A DNA stretch of 64,000 nucleotides from Hofstenia miamia (Eukaryota; Xenacoelomorpha; Acoela): NCBI GenBank assembly GCA_004352715.1, contig SCFE01000074.1, positions 783,186 to 847,185 on the forward strand, in the 5' to 3' direction. The notes beneath the pieces are model-generated. The model made no database searches and had not been told where the DNA came from. It worked only from the letters and a program-made list of their open reading frames with translations. The number at the start of each line of letters is the position of its first letter. Position 1 is the first letter of the stretch. Made by a program: the position numbers and the translations under genes. Shown piece by piece: positions 35,376 to 48,232 of the stretch.

Positions 35376-35607
35376 TTAAATGATGCTTAGTTGAAAATTA
35401 TCAATTGCCTTGGATAAAATTTTATATGTAAATTTCATATCACAATTCTTTAAATGATCAGAGATGCTCGATTGATTTTCGTGTTCTTTAATTCTTAATT
35501 GTAAATTTGTTGAAGTCTTTCCAATGTATTGTGCACCACAGTTGCAAATAATTTCATATAATACTTTGGAAAGGTTTTCAATCTTGGTTTCTGTTTTTAG
35601 TCCTATT
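35376..35607 (-). mobile_element. Penelope-type GIY-YIG endonuclease fragment
   Basis: The minus-strand frame encodes LYEIICNCGAQYIGKT, then a K/R-I-K-E-H segment and S-D-H-L-K-N-C. This is the GIY-YIG nuclease fold start (here Y-E-I and Y-I-G) with the C-x-C preceding it that is typical of Penelope-like retroelements, where the domain nicks target DNA. Only about 70 residues remain. The upstream RT is missing and the frame runs into an (AAC)n tract, so this is a 3' relic. A different GIY-YIG family cannot be excluded. Confidence 0.7.
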
Positions 35608-35633
35608 AACAACAACAACAACAACAACAACAA
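35607..35633. repeat. (AAC)n microsatellite
   Basis: Nine AAC units adjoining the GIY-YIG fragment. Confidence 0.95.
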
Positions 35634-35787
35634 TTTAAGTTCTCATGTACATATACATGTATTAAGTTTACAAACTTATTAAGAACATAAATATTGCAAC
35701 TTTCTTCATATGAGCTTAGTTATGTCAGTAAATGTTTGTTTCTTGGTTACGTTTACAAATTACATATAATTTAAAAAATATTTTTAC

Positions 35788-36276
35788 TTATTGTTCTTGA
35801 GTTGCACATCTTATTCTATAATTAGTCAGATAATTGATATTTTGTTGTGTAATCATGTTTTTCAACTTCTTCTTAAATATTGTAAAATTTTTTTCACTTC
35901 TTGTACTGTAATCCAGTTTGTTCCATAGTGATATTGAATAATTTAGGAATCCGTTCTTCATTACTTTTCTATTATACTTAGTTTTACCAAATGTAATTGT
36001 TCTTTGATTTAAATGATTAGAAATGTTCGATTTTCTTTTCCAAAATATCGATAAACATCTAATATTTTGAAGAGCTTCTAATGATCTTAGATGATATTTA
36101 CACATTATTTCTTTTTTATTTTTGTTGCTAATTATGTTTATTCCCCATTTAAATACTTTCTCTAATTTCGATTTTGCCTTTTTATTTAAGTTCGTTAATA
36201 AACAAGATGAGTACAAGAAATGGGATAAAACAAGTGATCGAAAGAGTATTACCTNACTACAAATTAATATGTACAA
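35788..36276 (-). pseudogene. C-terminal fragment of a Jockey/CR1-like LINE RT
   Basis: The minus-strand frame reads S-L-V-L-S-H-F-L-Y-S-S, a basic K-K-A-K-S-K-L-E-K-V-F segment, L-R-S-L-E-A-L-Q-N-I-R and a final I-S-L-W-N-K-L block, the order of LINE RT thumb and C-terminus. A single N at 36255 marks a contig joint. It is separate from, but related to, the adjacent LINE. Confidence 0.7.
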
Positions 36277-36299
36277 TATATAATAATATAATCAATGTT

Positions 36300-38203
36300 T
36301 GTGTGCATGTTTGTGTAGGTTTTCAATGTTGGATGTATGTTTCGAATGTATGATGAAGTGTATTACCGTCCCCTAATGTATATTGTTTTATTAGAAGAGA
36401 CTGCTTTAATTTTTTTCTAAATTTTTTATAGTTTTTTTCTATTCGCGTTTCATAATCTAAATCATTCCACAATTTAATTGATATGTGATGAAGCCATTAG
36501 AATTTTTATCTAAACACAGACATTTTTATGATTGCTTATTTAATTTAATATAGTCATAAGGAAAAGGAGAGATGTTCGTAGAGATTTGAATTTAAATAAG
36601 ATAGATAAGAACGGAGATAATATTTTATATTTATTACGATATACTGATGCTTCGTCATGCTTTTGTGCAAAGTTTAGAGTTTTTATACACCAATTAAATG
36701 TCTTTGATAGAAGCATACGATGTTTCAAATTTAGGTTAGTTAAAAGAAAAGAACAGTATTGAAAATGATACAAACAGAAAGCATGTATCAGTTGTTTATG
36801 ATAATTGCTTGATATTACATTGCGTAAGTGATAAAGATATCTAATGCCTGCAGTCATTTCTTGAATCTTATTCAGTAGAAATTTTTCAAATTTTAATTCA
36901 TTATCTATCTTCACTCCTAAATAGCCGACTGAATTACTTTGCTTTATTTGCTTATAATTTATCTTTAGTTCTAAATCACTTATTAGATTTCTTTGTGCCT
37001 TCGGTGAAAAAATTATAAATTGAGTTTTGTCAATATTTAGTTTCAGTTGATTATTAGTAAAATAATTGTTTAAATTTTTTACATCTGTTTGGAGGTTGTA
37101 GCATCAAAAGCATTTTTTGCGGTACTTATTAGGCATGTGTCGTCGGCGTATTGGTAAATATCACTGTTTTTAACATGTTTGATTATTTCATTTACAAAAA
37201 TTGCAAATAAAATAGGGCTAAGTACAGTGCCTTGGGGTACCCCACGGTCAATCGTAATATAACTTGATTTTTTACTGTTTAATATTACGCGCTGCTGTCT
37301 ATTTTTTAAGAAGTTCATGATTAAATTAATTGAGTTAGCACCAAAATTATAATTTATAAGTTTTCTTGCAAAATAATGCTATTATTATGAAATATATTAG
37401 ACTTTTTTTGTTGAGTAATAGATAGAATTGCGTCTTGAGTGCTATGGACATTGCGAAATCCAAATTGGTTATGTGATAGGATGTTTTCAAATTTTAGGAA
37501 TGCGTTTATTTGAATATACAAAAGTTTTTCAAAGAGTTTGCTAAAAGGATGTGTAATACAAATGGGTCTATAATTTTTTGCGTTTAGGTTGTCACCTTTT
37601 TTATATATAGGAGTTATATCTGATTTTTTTAGTAAGTCTGGAAATTCACAATCAATAATACATTGATTAAATGCGACTAACAATTGTTCTCCAAAAATAG
37701 GAAAAAACGTTTAATAATAAAAAATGGGAGATTATAAGAAGCGGTTGATTTGTTGGTATCAAGTTTTTTAACAATGTTTTCTAATTCATTGATTGTAGCA
37801 AGTCTAAAGGAAAATTGTTTTGATTGTTTGAGATTATCAGAATTTTGTTTTTTCTTATAAGGTGGGAAATTGAAATTTCCAAGTTCTTTGAATGTTGAAT
37901 TTAAATGATTTATTATTATTTATTATTATTGATGTTTAGATTTTCCAATAAATTTATGGACGTATCGCCATTTTTCTCCAGTAGAATTTAATTGATTAAA
38001 GAATTTTTGTCAAGCTTTAGTTCTTAATTGCTTAATTAGTTTCTTTGAATTTTCGTAGTTGATCCAATTAGTCTTTGTCGGCTCGGATTTCGCAAGATCA
38101 AATAATTTTCGTTTAATTGATACTAGTTTATGGACTTGATTATCGTCGGTGTTTGAAAAAGGAAATTTAATTGCTTTAACCTTAACCCGATGCTTCTTAA
38201 TTG
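36300..38203 (-). mobile_element. Jockey/CR1-like LINE on the minus strand, cut by a gap
   Basis: Read from 38203 downwards: a basic linker between endonuclease and RT (K-K-L-I-K-Q-L-R and Y-V-H-K-F-I-G-K around 37.9-38.1 kb), then DITPIYKKGD, NYRPICITHPFSKLFEKLL, QFGFRNVHSTQDAI (37354-37683), GVPQGTVLSPILFAIFVNE with the intact catalytic box YADDTCLIS (37079-37318), and the thumb region (36540-36914). Frames change at about 37350, 37085 and 36915, so it is inactive. The endonuclease is lost in the gap. Confidence 0.85.
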
Positions 38204-39203
38204 NNNNNNNNNNNNNNNNNNNNNNNNNNNNNNNNNNNNNNNNNNNNNNNNNNNNNNNNNNNNNNNNNNNNNNNNNNNNNNNNNNNNNNNNNNNNNNNNN
38301 NNNNNNNNNNNNNNNNNNNNNNNNNNNNNNNNNNNNNNNNNNNNNNNNNNNNNNNNNNNNNNNNNNNNNNNNNNNNNNNNNNNNNNNNNNNNNNNNNNNN
38401 NNNNNNNNNNNNNNNNNNNNNNNNNNNNNNNNNNNNNNNNNNNNNNNNNNNNNNNNNNNNNNNNNNNNNNNNNNNNNNNNNNNNNNNNNNNNNNNNNNNN
38501 NNNNNNNNNNNNNNNNNNNNNNNNNNNNNNNNNNNNNNNNNNNNNNNNNNNNNNNNNNNNNNNNNNNNNNNNNNNNNNNNNNNNNNNNNNNNNNNNNNNN
38601 NNNNNNNNNNNNNNNNNNNNNNNNNNNNNNNNNNNNNNNNNNNNNNNNNNNNNNNNNNNNNNNNNNNNNNNNNNNNNNNNNNNNNNNNNNNNNNNNNNNN
38701 NNNNNNNNNNNNNNNNNNNNNNNNNNNNNNNNNNNNNNNNNNNNNNNNNNNNNNNNNNNNNNNNNNNNNNNNNNNNNNNNNNNNNNNNNNNNNNNNNNNN
38801 NNNNNNNNNNNNNNNNNNNNNNNNNNNNNNNNNNNNNNNNNNNNNNNNNNNNNNNNNNNNNNNNNNNNNNNNNNNNNNNNNNNNNNNNNNNNNNNNNNNN
38901 NNNNNNNNNNNNNNNNNNNNNNNNNNNNNNNNNNNNNNNNNNNNNNNNNNNNNNNNNNNNNNNNNNNNNNNNNNNNNNNNNNNNNNNNNNNNNNNNNNNN
39001 NNNNNNNNNNNNNNNNNNNNNNNNNNNNNNNNNNNNNNNNNNNNNNNNNNNNNNNNNNNNNNNNNNNNNNNNNNNNNNNNNNNNNNNNNNNNNNNNNNNN
39101 NNNNNNNNNNNNNNNNNNNNNNNNNNNNNNNNNNNNNNNNNNNNNNNNNNNNNNNNNNNNNNNNNNNNNNNNNNNNNNNNNNNNNNNNNNNNNNNNNNNN
39201 NNN
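38204..39203. other. assembly gap (exactly 1,000 N)
   Basis: A round-number gap. A minus-strand LINE enters from the left and the gag end of a Ty3-type element emerges on the right, so the missing sequence is probably longer than 1 kb. Confidence 0.99.
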
Positions 39204-39551
39204 TGCATCATCTAAGGAATTTTCCGATTTTTACTTTGTTAGATTTCTCATCTGCTTCAATTGCTTCAATGAATAACAAAAAGTCACGCTTCCATTTATT
39301 CCATTCTGAGGATATGTTAGGGTTGTCGACATCCAGGGGTTCAGGTTTCAGTGATTCAAATGACATCTGTCACCAAAAGAACTTAATTAGAATAATAAAA
39401 TAATTTATTGTATCTACCTAATGTAACAAATGCTTATATATGATGCTAAACCACAACTGGTGGAGGAGGCCAGATCCTCACGCAGCGCGTCCCCGACAAC
39501 ACAGGCAACTACCTTGCACCTACGCGTGGTGTTTACCATTTGCATGGCACA
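39204..39551 (-). mobile_element. Ty3-type copy 3: 5' LTR and start of gag only
   Basis: Minus-strand gag start (Met near 39365) with the same opening as copies 1 and 2, preceded by an LTR (about 39375-39551) ending GGCACA. The LTR has lost its first few bases (TGT) and carries a three-base insertion near 39440. The remainder of the element lies in the gap. Confidence 0.88.
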
Positions 39552-42500
39552 GTGAAAATCATTAAAAGTATCATTAAAATACTTTTTTTACTTAATTTTA
39601 TTTTTTGCTATAGCGCCTAGAAAAACATTTTTGACAAAAATATATTAAATATTTGAAATCAGCGTATCAAAACTAACCAAAAAAATTTCTTTCTTTTTAA
39701 TAGCAAAAAAATATTTTTGTAAACACAGCGTGATTATGATAACATTGTTCCATTGTCAATTAGGTATCGTTTTCTAGACAAAATGAGTCTCTTAATTGAA
39801 TTTCTCCCAAAAAATGGGCGTTAACTACAAGTGCGCTCACAATTTCTAATGATAGTGCTAGCGTTGACAGCTGAGTTTTTGATGGACAATACTCACAACA
39901 GGGATCATTTCGTGTAGCTTTAGTGCATTGCAATGCGTACTACCCAATTTTTTGTGTACTAAAATTGATAAATATAAATGAATAATAGTAAAATTTAGAT
40001 AAACAATATGCATGAAACAATTGTACATGATATTCTAGTGCTAAGTTTCTGAGGTGCTATAAGTATCTAACGCTAGAAGCCAACATCTTTTTTAAGAGAA
40101 AGTTATCAAATATTGAATTTTTGTTAATATCAAGACCTAAATATGTAACATGATCACTTTGTTTTTACAGACAGATCACAGTTAACAATTAATTTGATCT
40201 TTGATATTTTTTAATAATAATACCAGAAATAATTTAAGAAAAATAGATTTCATCAAATTTTAAGTGAGACATTCAAAGTTATAAGAAACCATCTACATTA
40301 TCAAAAAAGACAGTTAGACAAAATGCAGCAGTTGTTATCAGAGCAAGTTCATAAAGGATGTGAGTTAATTTTGATAGAAAGCCAAATTCAGAAATAGCTG
40401 AGTGAAGAAATTGAAGACAAATTGACAATTCAAGCTGCAGCAAATCAAAAGAGTCGAGTCATCAAATGAATACCCTCTGTCAAAAATTTTGCTAATATCT
40501 CCAACATTTAAAGTGGACTATTTTGGACTTGAAAAAGGAGAGATAAATTATAGATAAATTTTGATAAAAATATTATAATTCATTTTGATAATTTGCGATG
40601 ATACATAGATGGTGTTTTGCCATTCCCTGAAAAAAAATTATTTACGACTTGACTGAACGGATTTAAGTAATTCAAAATTTAGTTGGCTAATGGCCAAAAA
40701 GTAGCAACGAAATTATTCAGTATTGTGCTCGATTAAATTCTGAGCATCTAGTGTTATCATGCAGGTAATTGCTTGCTTTGTCGCGTGACTTGAATGATTG
40801 TGTGCATGCTATTGGTTGGCAGTTGGTGTGAATGTTTTCACAGATAAATTTATCAAAGCTAATAATTTTGAAATTTTAAAGCACATTATCGATGAAAAAA
40901 ATAAAATAACAAGGTACCCGGATCCAATCTATTTAAGCAATGTAGTAATTATCATAGATTTTTGGGAATTAATTGTCTTTAGAGAATGCAATATTTTCAC
41001 AGAAGAACACAGGAACACATTCATAAGTGCATAGTTATCCTGTTCCCCTTGTAGAGTCTGTATTTGTTTCTGCTGAAAATATCAAAGGAACTCTGATGAG
41101 CGCAATATATTTAAATTGTTCGCCCATATTGCAATGTACATGATATGGAAACTACCAAATGCTTTGATTTCAATTTGTTAAAATCAGCATTCCTCCTAAC
41201 ATATTTTATTGGGTTTCTTTTAAATATTATTCTCTCGGCGCTATTTTGCATTTAGAAGGGGATCAGATATCATGTCTTATAAATGTTCCATAGTAATATA
41301 TATATATATATATATAAATTTCAAAAAAATATTTCTCACAATAATGTCTGATATCCATGAACTTGGAAGTTATTCACTCAAAAAGTGGCTAAATCAGTGT
41401 AGACTCTTCAGGCTTATTTAATCTGAACTTGATAATCACATGATAATCAGCATAATATCAAGATCATTTAAAGTCTTGTCTAGGGAAAGGGCTACACCGT
41501 ATTAGCTACATTGGGCACTATCTTAAAGGAAAACGTTATTTTATGACGAAAGCAATATTTAGTTTAGCAGTGGTTGTGCATTGCATATCTGATCGACTAG
41601 GAGTCGAAAGTGGCCGAGGCGATCCGCGGTCTTCATGTGTGGTCCATAGTCTGAAGTCTGCGTTTCTGGTGAATAATTTGCAAATTTATTTATTACATAG
41701 CATGTTACTAGTTAGAGCAATTCATTGCCGTTGCGTTTTGGGTCTTCATCACGGTTTAGTCTGTTTTAGTTTCAACTAGACAACATAATGGCAAATTCTA
41801 TGCCATGGCACTCATGTGGGACTTTCTTTATTTTAACGGTGGGGGACCGTAAAGCTATGTCAAATGGCAGTTACGGTAGACCTAAATACTATATCCGATG
41901 CATATATGAAGAACAATATAATTATTATCCATCAGACTATTTGTTTAATATTTATGAGTTATTTGCGTTGCGTGCGCCTAAACTAAATACAGAAGTGTTT
42001 TTTGACCCATTGACAAAATACACTTCGGAGTCCTGAATTTGACAAAGTAAATCAGAATTCATTTCTATTCATTTTTTTCAGCATTTGCTCTTTTTATTTG
42101 ATCTCATGATCACATATTTGCTGAGGACCAGTCCATTTTCGACCCAAGTTTAAAGAAAAGGGTAAGCTGCTGTAGACTATGTTTTAGACTACGGACTAGT
42201 TCCATACATGCTTTGACTAAGTACTAAGAATTGTAAATACTAAATCCCAACTATTCAGCATTTCATCTGGTTGTTTCTTGCATTATAAACAGGTTTGCTT
42301 AGTTTTTCAAAATAATATTGATGAAATTCAGGATTAAAAACACTGTGAGTTAGTCAGTACTGAGCCAGGCAAATCAGGACAGGACATGTTAGGCTATAAT
42401 CTTGGTTTGTCTTCACCTCTAATTAAGCCACTTCCTGAATCGCATAGGACTAAATTGATTATTCATGTTCTAATCTGTAACAAAATTGACATAATCATAT

Positions 42501-43012
42501 GTGAGTGATCGAATCAGCGCATTTTTTTCAGTAATATTTCTTAATCCATGAATATATCCGTGAATGGGCACTTTTACCACTCTCAAGAAAGTTTAATATA
42601 TTACTTTCTATAATTAAATAAAATAACTATTTCCACGACATTTATAAGGTAGAACTTTAATTATATTAGCGTTTCCTCAAACACCATATTATTCCGGGCA
42701 TGCTATATTTTATGCAGCACAGTGTTGTTCGAGACGTATATTTTTTATTTCAAAATATAAGATTCTCATTTTTTTGTTAATTATGAATTCGCTCGCAATT
42801 TACCCATGCATCACATCATAAGTTATACATGGGCAATAAAGTGATTCTTTATAATGGCAGGTGGTATACCACATGCAGAGAATCAAATACATTTACATTA
42901 ATGATGCCATCTTAACATGCTATTAGCTCTGTGAATTATAATTTATAAAAATACGTGTGGCCATGCAGTTATTATTATTGTTAATAAAATTTAGTTAATG
43001 ATTCCCTTTAGA
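39552..43012. other. AT-rich unassigned stretch
   Basis: No gene could be supported. Plus-strand frames at 40798-41034, 41543-41779 and 41788-42036 are open but match nothing I know. A (TA)n tract lies at 41296-41316. Confidence 0.5.
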
Positions 43013-43049
43013 ATGAAGGCGACTGTATTTCATTTCTGTTTCTTGTTCG
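43013..43049 (+). CDS. candidate first coding exon with signal-peptide-like start
   Basis: ATG at 43013 starts M-K-A-T-V-F-H-F-C-F-L-F and ends at a strong donor, G|GTAAGTAT. A possible small second exon at about 43571-43595 lies between an AG and GTGAGC. A Met-Lys start followed by a hydrophobic run fits a secretory signal, but no downstream exon was identified and the match could be chance. Confidence 0.25.
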
Positions 43050-44729
43050 GTAAGTATACTATTTTATCATCAATGATCTTGATGCAATAACGGAATCGTA
43101 ATTCAATTCTTTTACACTTTACATCTTTAAAATTATCAAACTTCTAATTAAGGTGCTGTTATGTTATTTTACTCACGAAATATTTATTTCAATAAAAATT
43201 CGAAGTGTTAGCAAGAATTGAATAAATACTGTATATTATAGGCAGAGTTGAAAGTGAGTCGGATGTTTTTTAAGAATCGTGTGGCAGCACCGGATCTTTA
43301 TTTCTTAGTATAGTGTTAATAAAATTCTTAAACTTGCCATTCATGCTCCCAGTAGCCTTGAAATAATTAGCATTAGTGATATCACATGGAAAATGATAAT
43401 CATACCGTACCCTACTTTCTTCAAAACTTGCTAGGTAAATTTTGGTCCAGAGTGAAATGTTAAGATTGAAAAAAGGACCTGGCCAGCTCCATTTACAGCT
43501 CTGATAATACGTTAAAATTGTATATTTTTAACTTGCCTTTAAATTTACAATACTATTTTTAGTAATTCAGTATTTCTGCATTACAACAACAGAAGGTGAG
43601 CATAATTTTTCGTATTGTTACTTTTTATATATGTGTATATATACAAACACTTTTTACCAAGAAACTCACTCGCGATTTTCTCAAGTTATCTAAAAGGGGA
43701 TGGTAGAGAAAAAGATTTATGGTATAATATACTATATATATCTGACAATTATAAGCTTGAAGGATAATAAATGAAAAAGTACAATGACCATTCGCTAAAA
43801 TATAGTACTAGTATTGTCACTATATAGTAAATAAACACGAAATTAGTCTGAATTTTCGAATCAGTGATTTTTTATCGCTTAATAAGTAAAAAGGAGCATT
43901 ATTTTTACCTGTTTAATATATTTTATAAGATAAAACTATTTATCAAGTGTAGGTAGGTTTTGAAGACACTTACATGAACGATTTAACTTTTAGTGTAAAA
44001 TGTGATAACAATCATGTAAAAATAGAAATTTATTATATCTTAAAAAAATGCAAAGAATAAATTTTTCTATTTTTTTTACAATTTTTTTTATTTAACCAAT
44101 CAAAAGCAATTTTGAAAACCTGATGGGGTACATTCCACCATGTCGCCACTTGCGTACGCCACTGAGACCCAAGTTCAAATAATTATTGTTTGAGTTTATA
44201 GAATATTATTTGCAGATGCTTTTGCCCATAACTGCCATTTAACTTAGGAGCTATCGAAATTTCTTAAATGAAACATTGGTTTTATTTACTGTGTCATAAG
44301 CCGTATCAGGACTTCAATTACTATAAAATTTGGAAGAAATTTTATTTTTGTTATTAATTGCTTTGCTTTCGTATGATTTTGTTAACCTAGCTTCAGATTT
44401 CCTTGTGTTATGTTTTTGAGAACGATATAAAAGGTTGAGTCCAAGATTTTAGGAAGCTGAACTTTAACTAGTGTACAAAGGGCTTCATCACTCTAATTAT
44501 TATATAGAGAAGCCTTCTGTTATTTGCAAACATAAAACTGAAAAAGTTAGAAGTCTACCAGTAGTGATCCCATTTAAAAGCCTTCGGATCAAAACATATG
44601 TAGGCTTGAGCTTAATTCTAGGCATATCTTTCAATTATAATTGGTCCCTTTCAATAAAATTATCTTGTGTAGCTTATGTTAATATGATAATGTAATTTGC
44701 CCGTTGATGATGATATGCATTATTTTCAA

Positions 44730-44766
<37 letters not shown>

Positions 44767-44929
44767 CCAATACAAAATTACTTAAAATTACAACATACAC
44801 ACAATAAAAAATGTCTTTGTGCATGGCTGAAAAATATGATATCCATAATCTAAGTTAATAATGCGTTAAGAGTTATTGCGTAAAGTGCTAATTGCATAAG
44901 TTGTTTTTGGATTTCATTACCTGCGTCAC
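43050..44929. other. unassigned stretch
   Basis: A hAT-like end (CAGTGGCGTACGCAAG on the minus strand, about 44147-44166) has no visible partner. An (AT)n tract lies at 44732-44764. No gene seen. Confidence 0.5.
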
Positions 44930-45270
44930 GATTCAAAATGCTACGGGAATTTCAGAATAAACATTTGGAGCATCAGTAATGACATCAAAAAATGAACTGG
45001 TAACTGTTTGGTCTACGAGAGCACCATCACTAAGAACTATACAAAGATGGTTGAAAGACCTCAAAGACAAAACAAAAGACACATTCAATGATTGTCGAAG
45101 TCGAGAACTATATGGATAAACTTCAACCTTTACCGCTACAAGAACATGTTGACAAGTTAAAATTTCATTGTAATAAAGTTATGTTATTTCATGGTGGGCA
45201 CATAGACTGTGAAAAATATAATTGCTAAATGTATGTATTATATTCCAATTTACCTTGGCCACAAAACTTT
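44930..45270 (+). mobile_element. mariner-like transposase N-terminal relic
   Basis: The plus strand encodes T-R-A-P-S-L-R-T-I-Q-R-W-L-K-D-L-K, the second helix-turn-helix of Tc1/mariner-type transposases (the A-P-S...T-I-x-R-W block), followed by stops. No terminal repeats were found. Confidence 0.5.
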
Positions 45271-45533
45271 TGAAACAACCTAGTATATACAGCTATGGCT
45301 AAAATCTAAAATATAAAATCTGTTTGAAGGAATACTTATTGAGATATACAACGTTTTACGATCAAATTTTTACACATGTAAATGTATGTACTTACAACAA
45401 CACTGAATCTCTTAACAGTCGAATATATTTCATTCGAGGTGTGAAGAATATGGAAGTTCATTTTCTACCACAGAGCAAGATTAGTGTTAGAAAAACAAGT
45501 GTGTTGAAATATATACCAGACTTTTGGATGCAG

Positions 45534-45536
<3 letters not shown>

Positions 45537-45583
<47 letters not shown>
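45537..45583. repeat. (TA)n microsatellite
   Basis: More than twenty TA units. It produces spurious tyrosine-isoleucine frames on both strands. Confidence 0.95.
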
Positions 45584-45586
<3 letters not shown>

Positions 45587-47263
45587 CATAAAACTTCTAA
45601 GTGGCATGTACCTGTCTTTATCAGCAAAACTAAATGAAGACATGCAGGAACTGAATTGATAGCAAGTTGCAATTTGAATAAAACACCTAGCAGTATCCAG
45701 AATCTTTTGAAGGATAACACCAGGCTCTGAAATCATTCATGCAAAATCTGCGAATGTAAGTCAGAGTTACTAATGTCTCCACAAAAATTAAGTTTGAATT
45801 CTAATTTATAATGCTATATAAAGAAAAGAGTTGAAGGTTAACAACTAAGTAATGCCTAACTTGCAAAATACGGACGCAAGCTAAATAAAAATTCATTTGA
45901 GTAAAATATGTTTTTAGTGATATCCATGTGGGTTGAGAATTTTAACAATCTGCTAAAATGACCTAATCCTTCCATTTGTGTAGCATACGACTGCGATATT
46001 TTTGTTTTTATTTTAACACACACTACGTAGAGGCATTGTATATCACCTATGCATGTGGTCGACTATAATGCTGTTTATAGTTTCCTATTAATATGGTAAA
46101 GTATAGTTTTATTGGCAGATCTAACATCAACTATAAGATTGTAAGTCAATATTTGCTGTCTCATTGTTAGTGTAAATAGATAAAATCGTTCATCAAAGAT
46201 TATGGCATTACACATCTAGTTTACCTGAAAATTTTTGGATTATTACTGTCATGCATGTTCTTGTCGGAATTATTGTGTATTGTGGAATCATGGTGTCTTC
46301 ACAACCACTAAAATTCATAAAATTATAGAAATATTATACAAGGCTAATTCTATCGTTCCAGATGGGGCAAAAGCTAATAATGCTGGAGCAAAAATCCTGG
46401 AAACATGCAAATACACAATCTTAAGTGTTAATGTATCAATGATTATCAACTCTTTTATAGTTTACTTATGATTTTTAGCAAAAAAATTTTAACTTTATGC
46501 AAACAAAAAAATTTCCTGCTGTGAAACTTGCAATTTCAAATAGTTTCAAGAATAGTTTTCCGAACTCATTTGGACTACTATCAGAATAAGCAATGATTGC
46601 TTCTCCATGAAAATGTAGAGCAGGGTCACCAAAATCAACCTAAAAATAATTAGTTCCTTCCATCAAGGACTAATAACATCAGATAAATTCTTTCAAATGA
46701 TGAAGTTAGCATTCCCTTACACATGCACTTGCTAAAATTAATAGATTTTTTACGTATCTAGAGCTGGGTAGATACATCTTCTGAAACAAAGAATTGTCTA
46801 TTATTGTACCCAATGATGAATTTATTAATGAAATTTGAAGTAAAATGAGATACATTTCAATAATTATCTCTTGTATCATTGTTCTTAACACAATTCATTA
46901 CGTTGAGCAATGCACTACATTTCATTTAATTTTCTCTGAAGACTGGAAGCTTTGCTTACCATAACATCTTGAAGAAATATACATTTAAACATTATCATTA
47001 AATTTGAACTGGGATAAATTCTTAAAATTTGTTTAAGAAATCTTAGAATTGATTGATACAAATGTGTCATCTTCATCCAATTGGAAACTTCGTGTGCTTG
47101 AAAATACTCCTTAGGCACTTTTGCAGAGTTTATGATAGAATTTTTCCATGGAGATAACATAGGGTTAGGCCTAGGAGAAAACTTTAATTATAAACAAAGT
47201 AGAAAAGTAACTATGGAAAAGTTCAAGATATCACGCTACATCCAAAATAGCAAATTCAGAAAA

Positions 47264-47267
<4 letters not shown>
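45584..47267. other. unassigned stretch
   Basis: Minus-strand frames at 46706-46891 and 46915-47160 look weakly protein-like but have no recognised motif. Nothing else seen. Confidence 0.45.
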
Positions 47268-47300
<33 letters not shown>

Positions 47301-47303
<3 letters not shown>

Positions 47304-48232
47304 GGTGGGGAATCAAAATTTACAGTGAGCTTTAAGTTGTTTTTACTCCGTAAAATTGAGTCACTTGTTTTAAAATATTACTCATGTTGATGTCATAACT
47401 ATTCTATCACACTGAGGCCCTATATATACAAAATGATTAAAGCAAAGTAATAACCTGCCGAGGCAGAACTAATAATGTAAACAACTAAGCGGCGCAAGCA
47501 ATGGGTAGATGTAGCGCGGGAACGTAGCAGATGAAAAGATCTTCACTATTGATGCTGTTCTGAACCGTAGAAATGACCGATACATCGCAGAGTCGAAAGC
47601 TGAGGTTAAAGGAACATTCAGGACAAAACATCCTGCCCAGGCTGTGACTTTTGGTGTTGTAGCTTCTGATGGAAAGAAGATGCCCATAAAATTTTACAAT
47701 GCAGATGAGAAAATTAATGTTGAAACTTACTACAAGACCTTGAGATATCAGGTATTGCCATGGCTTAAAACAAACTATCCAAATGGAAATTATGTATGGA
47801 CACAGGATGGTGCCCGGCTCACACAGCTAGAAAAATACAAGAATTTTGCAAATCAAATTTCTGTAATTTTTTAGAGTCGTGTTTATGGCCACCTTCTAGC
47901 CCAGACCTAAACTCTTTGGATTATTCTGTTTGGAGCCTTTTACAAAATGCTACCAATAGAACATCGCACAGCAATGTCGACTTTCTCAAAGAAATTATTA
48001 CACAAGAATGGGAGAGGTTGTCTTCCGAGTATTTGAAGAAGACATGTGCAAGTTTCAGGAGACGTTTGAAGGCAAGTATTGTGAAAGAAGGTGGTCACAT
48101 AGCATAAAAACATTTTTATGTATGCATTTTCTCGTGGCAAATGATTTGTCATAACTTCCTATAACGTAATAAGTCATATGTTGTTGTTAAGGTCTTGTCA
48201 TAAAATATTGTAAATTTTGCTTCCCCACCCTG
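47301..48232 (+). mobile_element. mariner-like element with matching TIRs, inserted in a (TA)n tract
   Basis: The inverted ends CAGGGTGGGGAATCAAAATT and CAGGGTGGGGAAGCAAAATT differ at one position, and TA flanks both sides within TA microsatellites (47268-47300 and 48233-48252). Transposase remnant on the plus strand: I-F-T-I-D near 47545, WTQDGA near 47795, a frame break just after it, then WPPSSPDLNSLDYSVW (about 47888-47935). Counting across the break gives 37 residues between the second and third catalytic Asp, a DD37D (maT-like) spacing. The N-terminal DNA-binding domain is missing and a frameshift is present, so it is inactive. Confidence 0.85.

Noticed and set aside
38123-39403. Several 340-400-codon frames on both strands
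   Set aside because: They consist of the 1,000-N gap.
45324-45736. Frames with long tyrosine-isoleucine runs
   Set aside because: Products of reading the (TA)n microsatellite.
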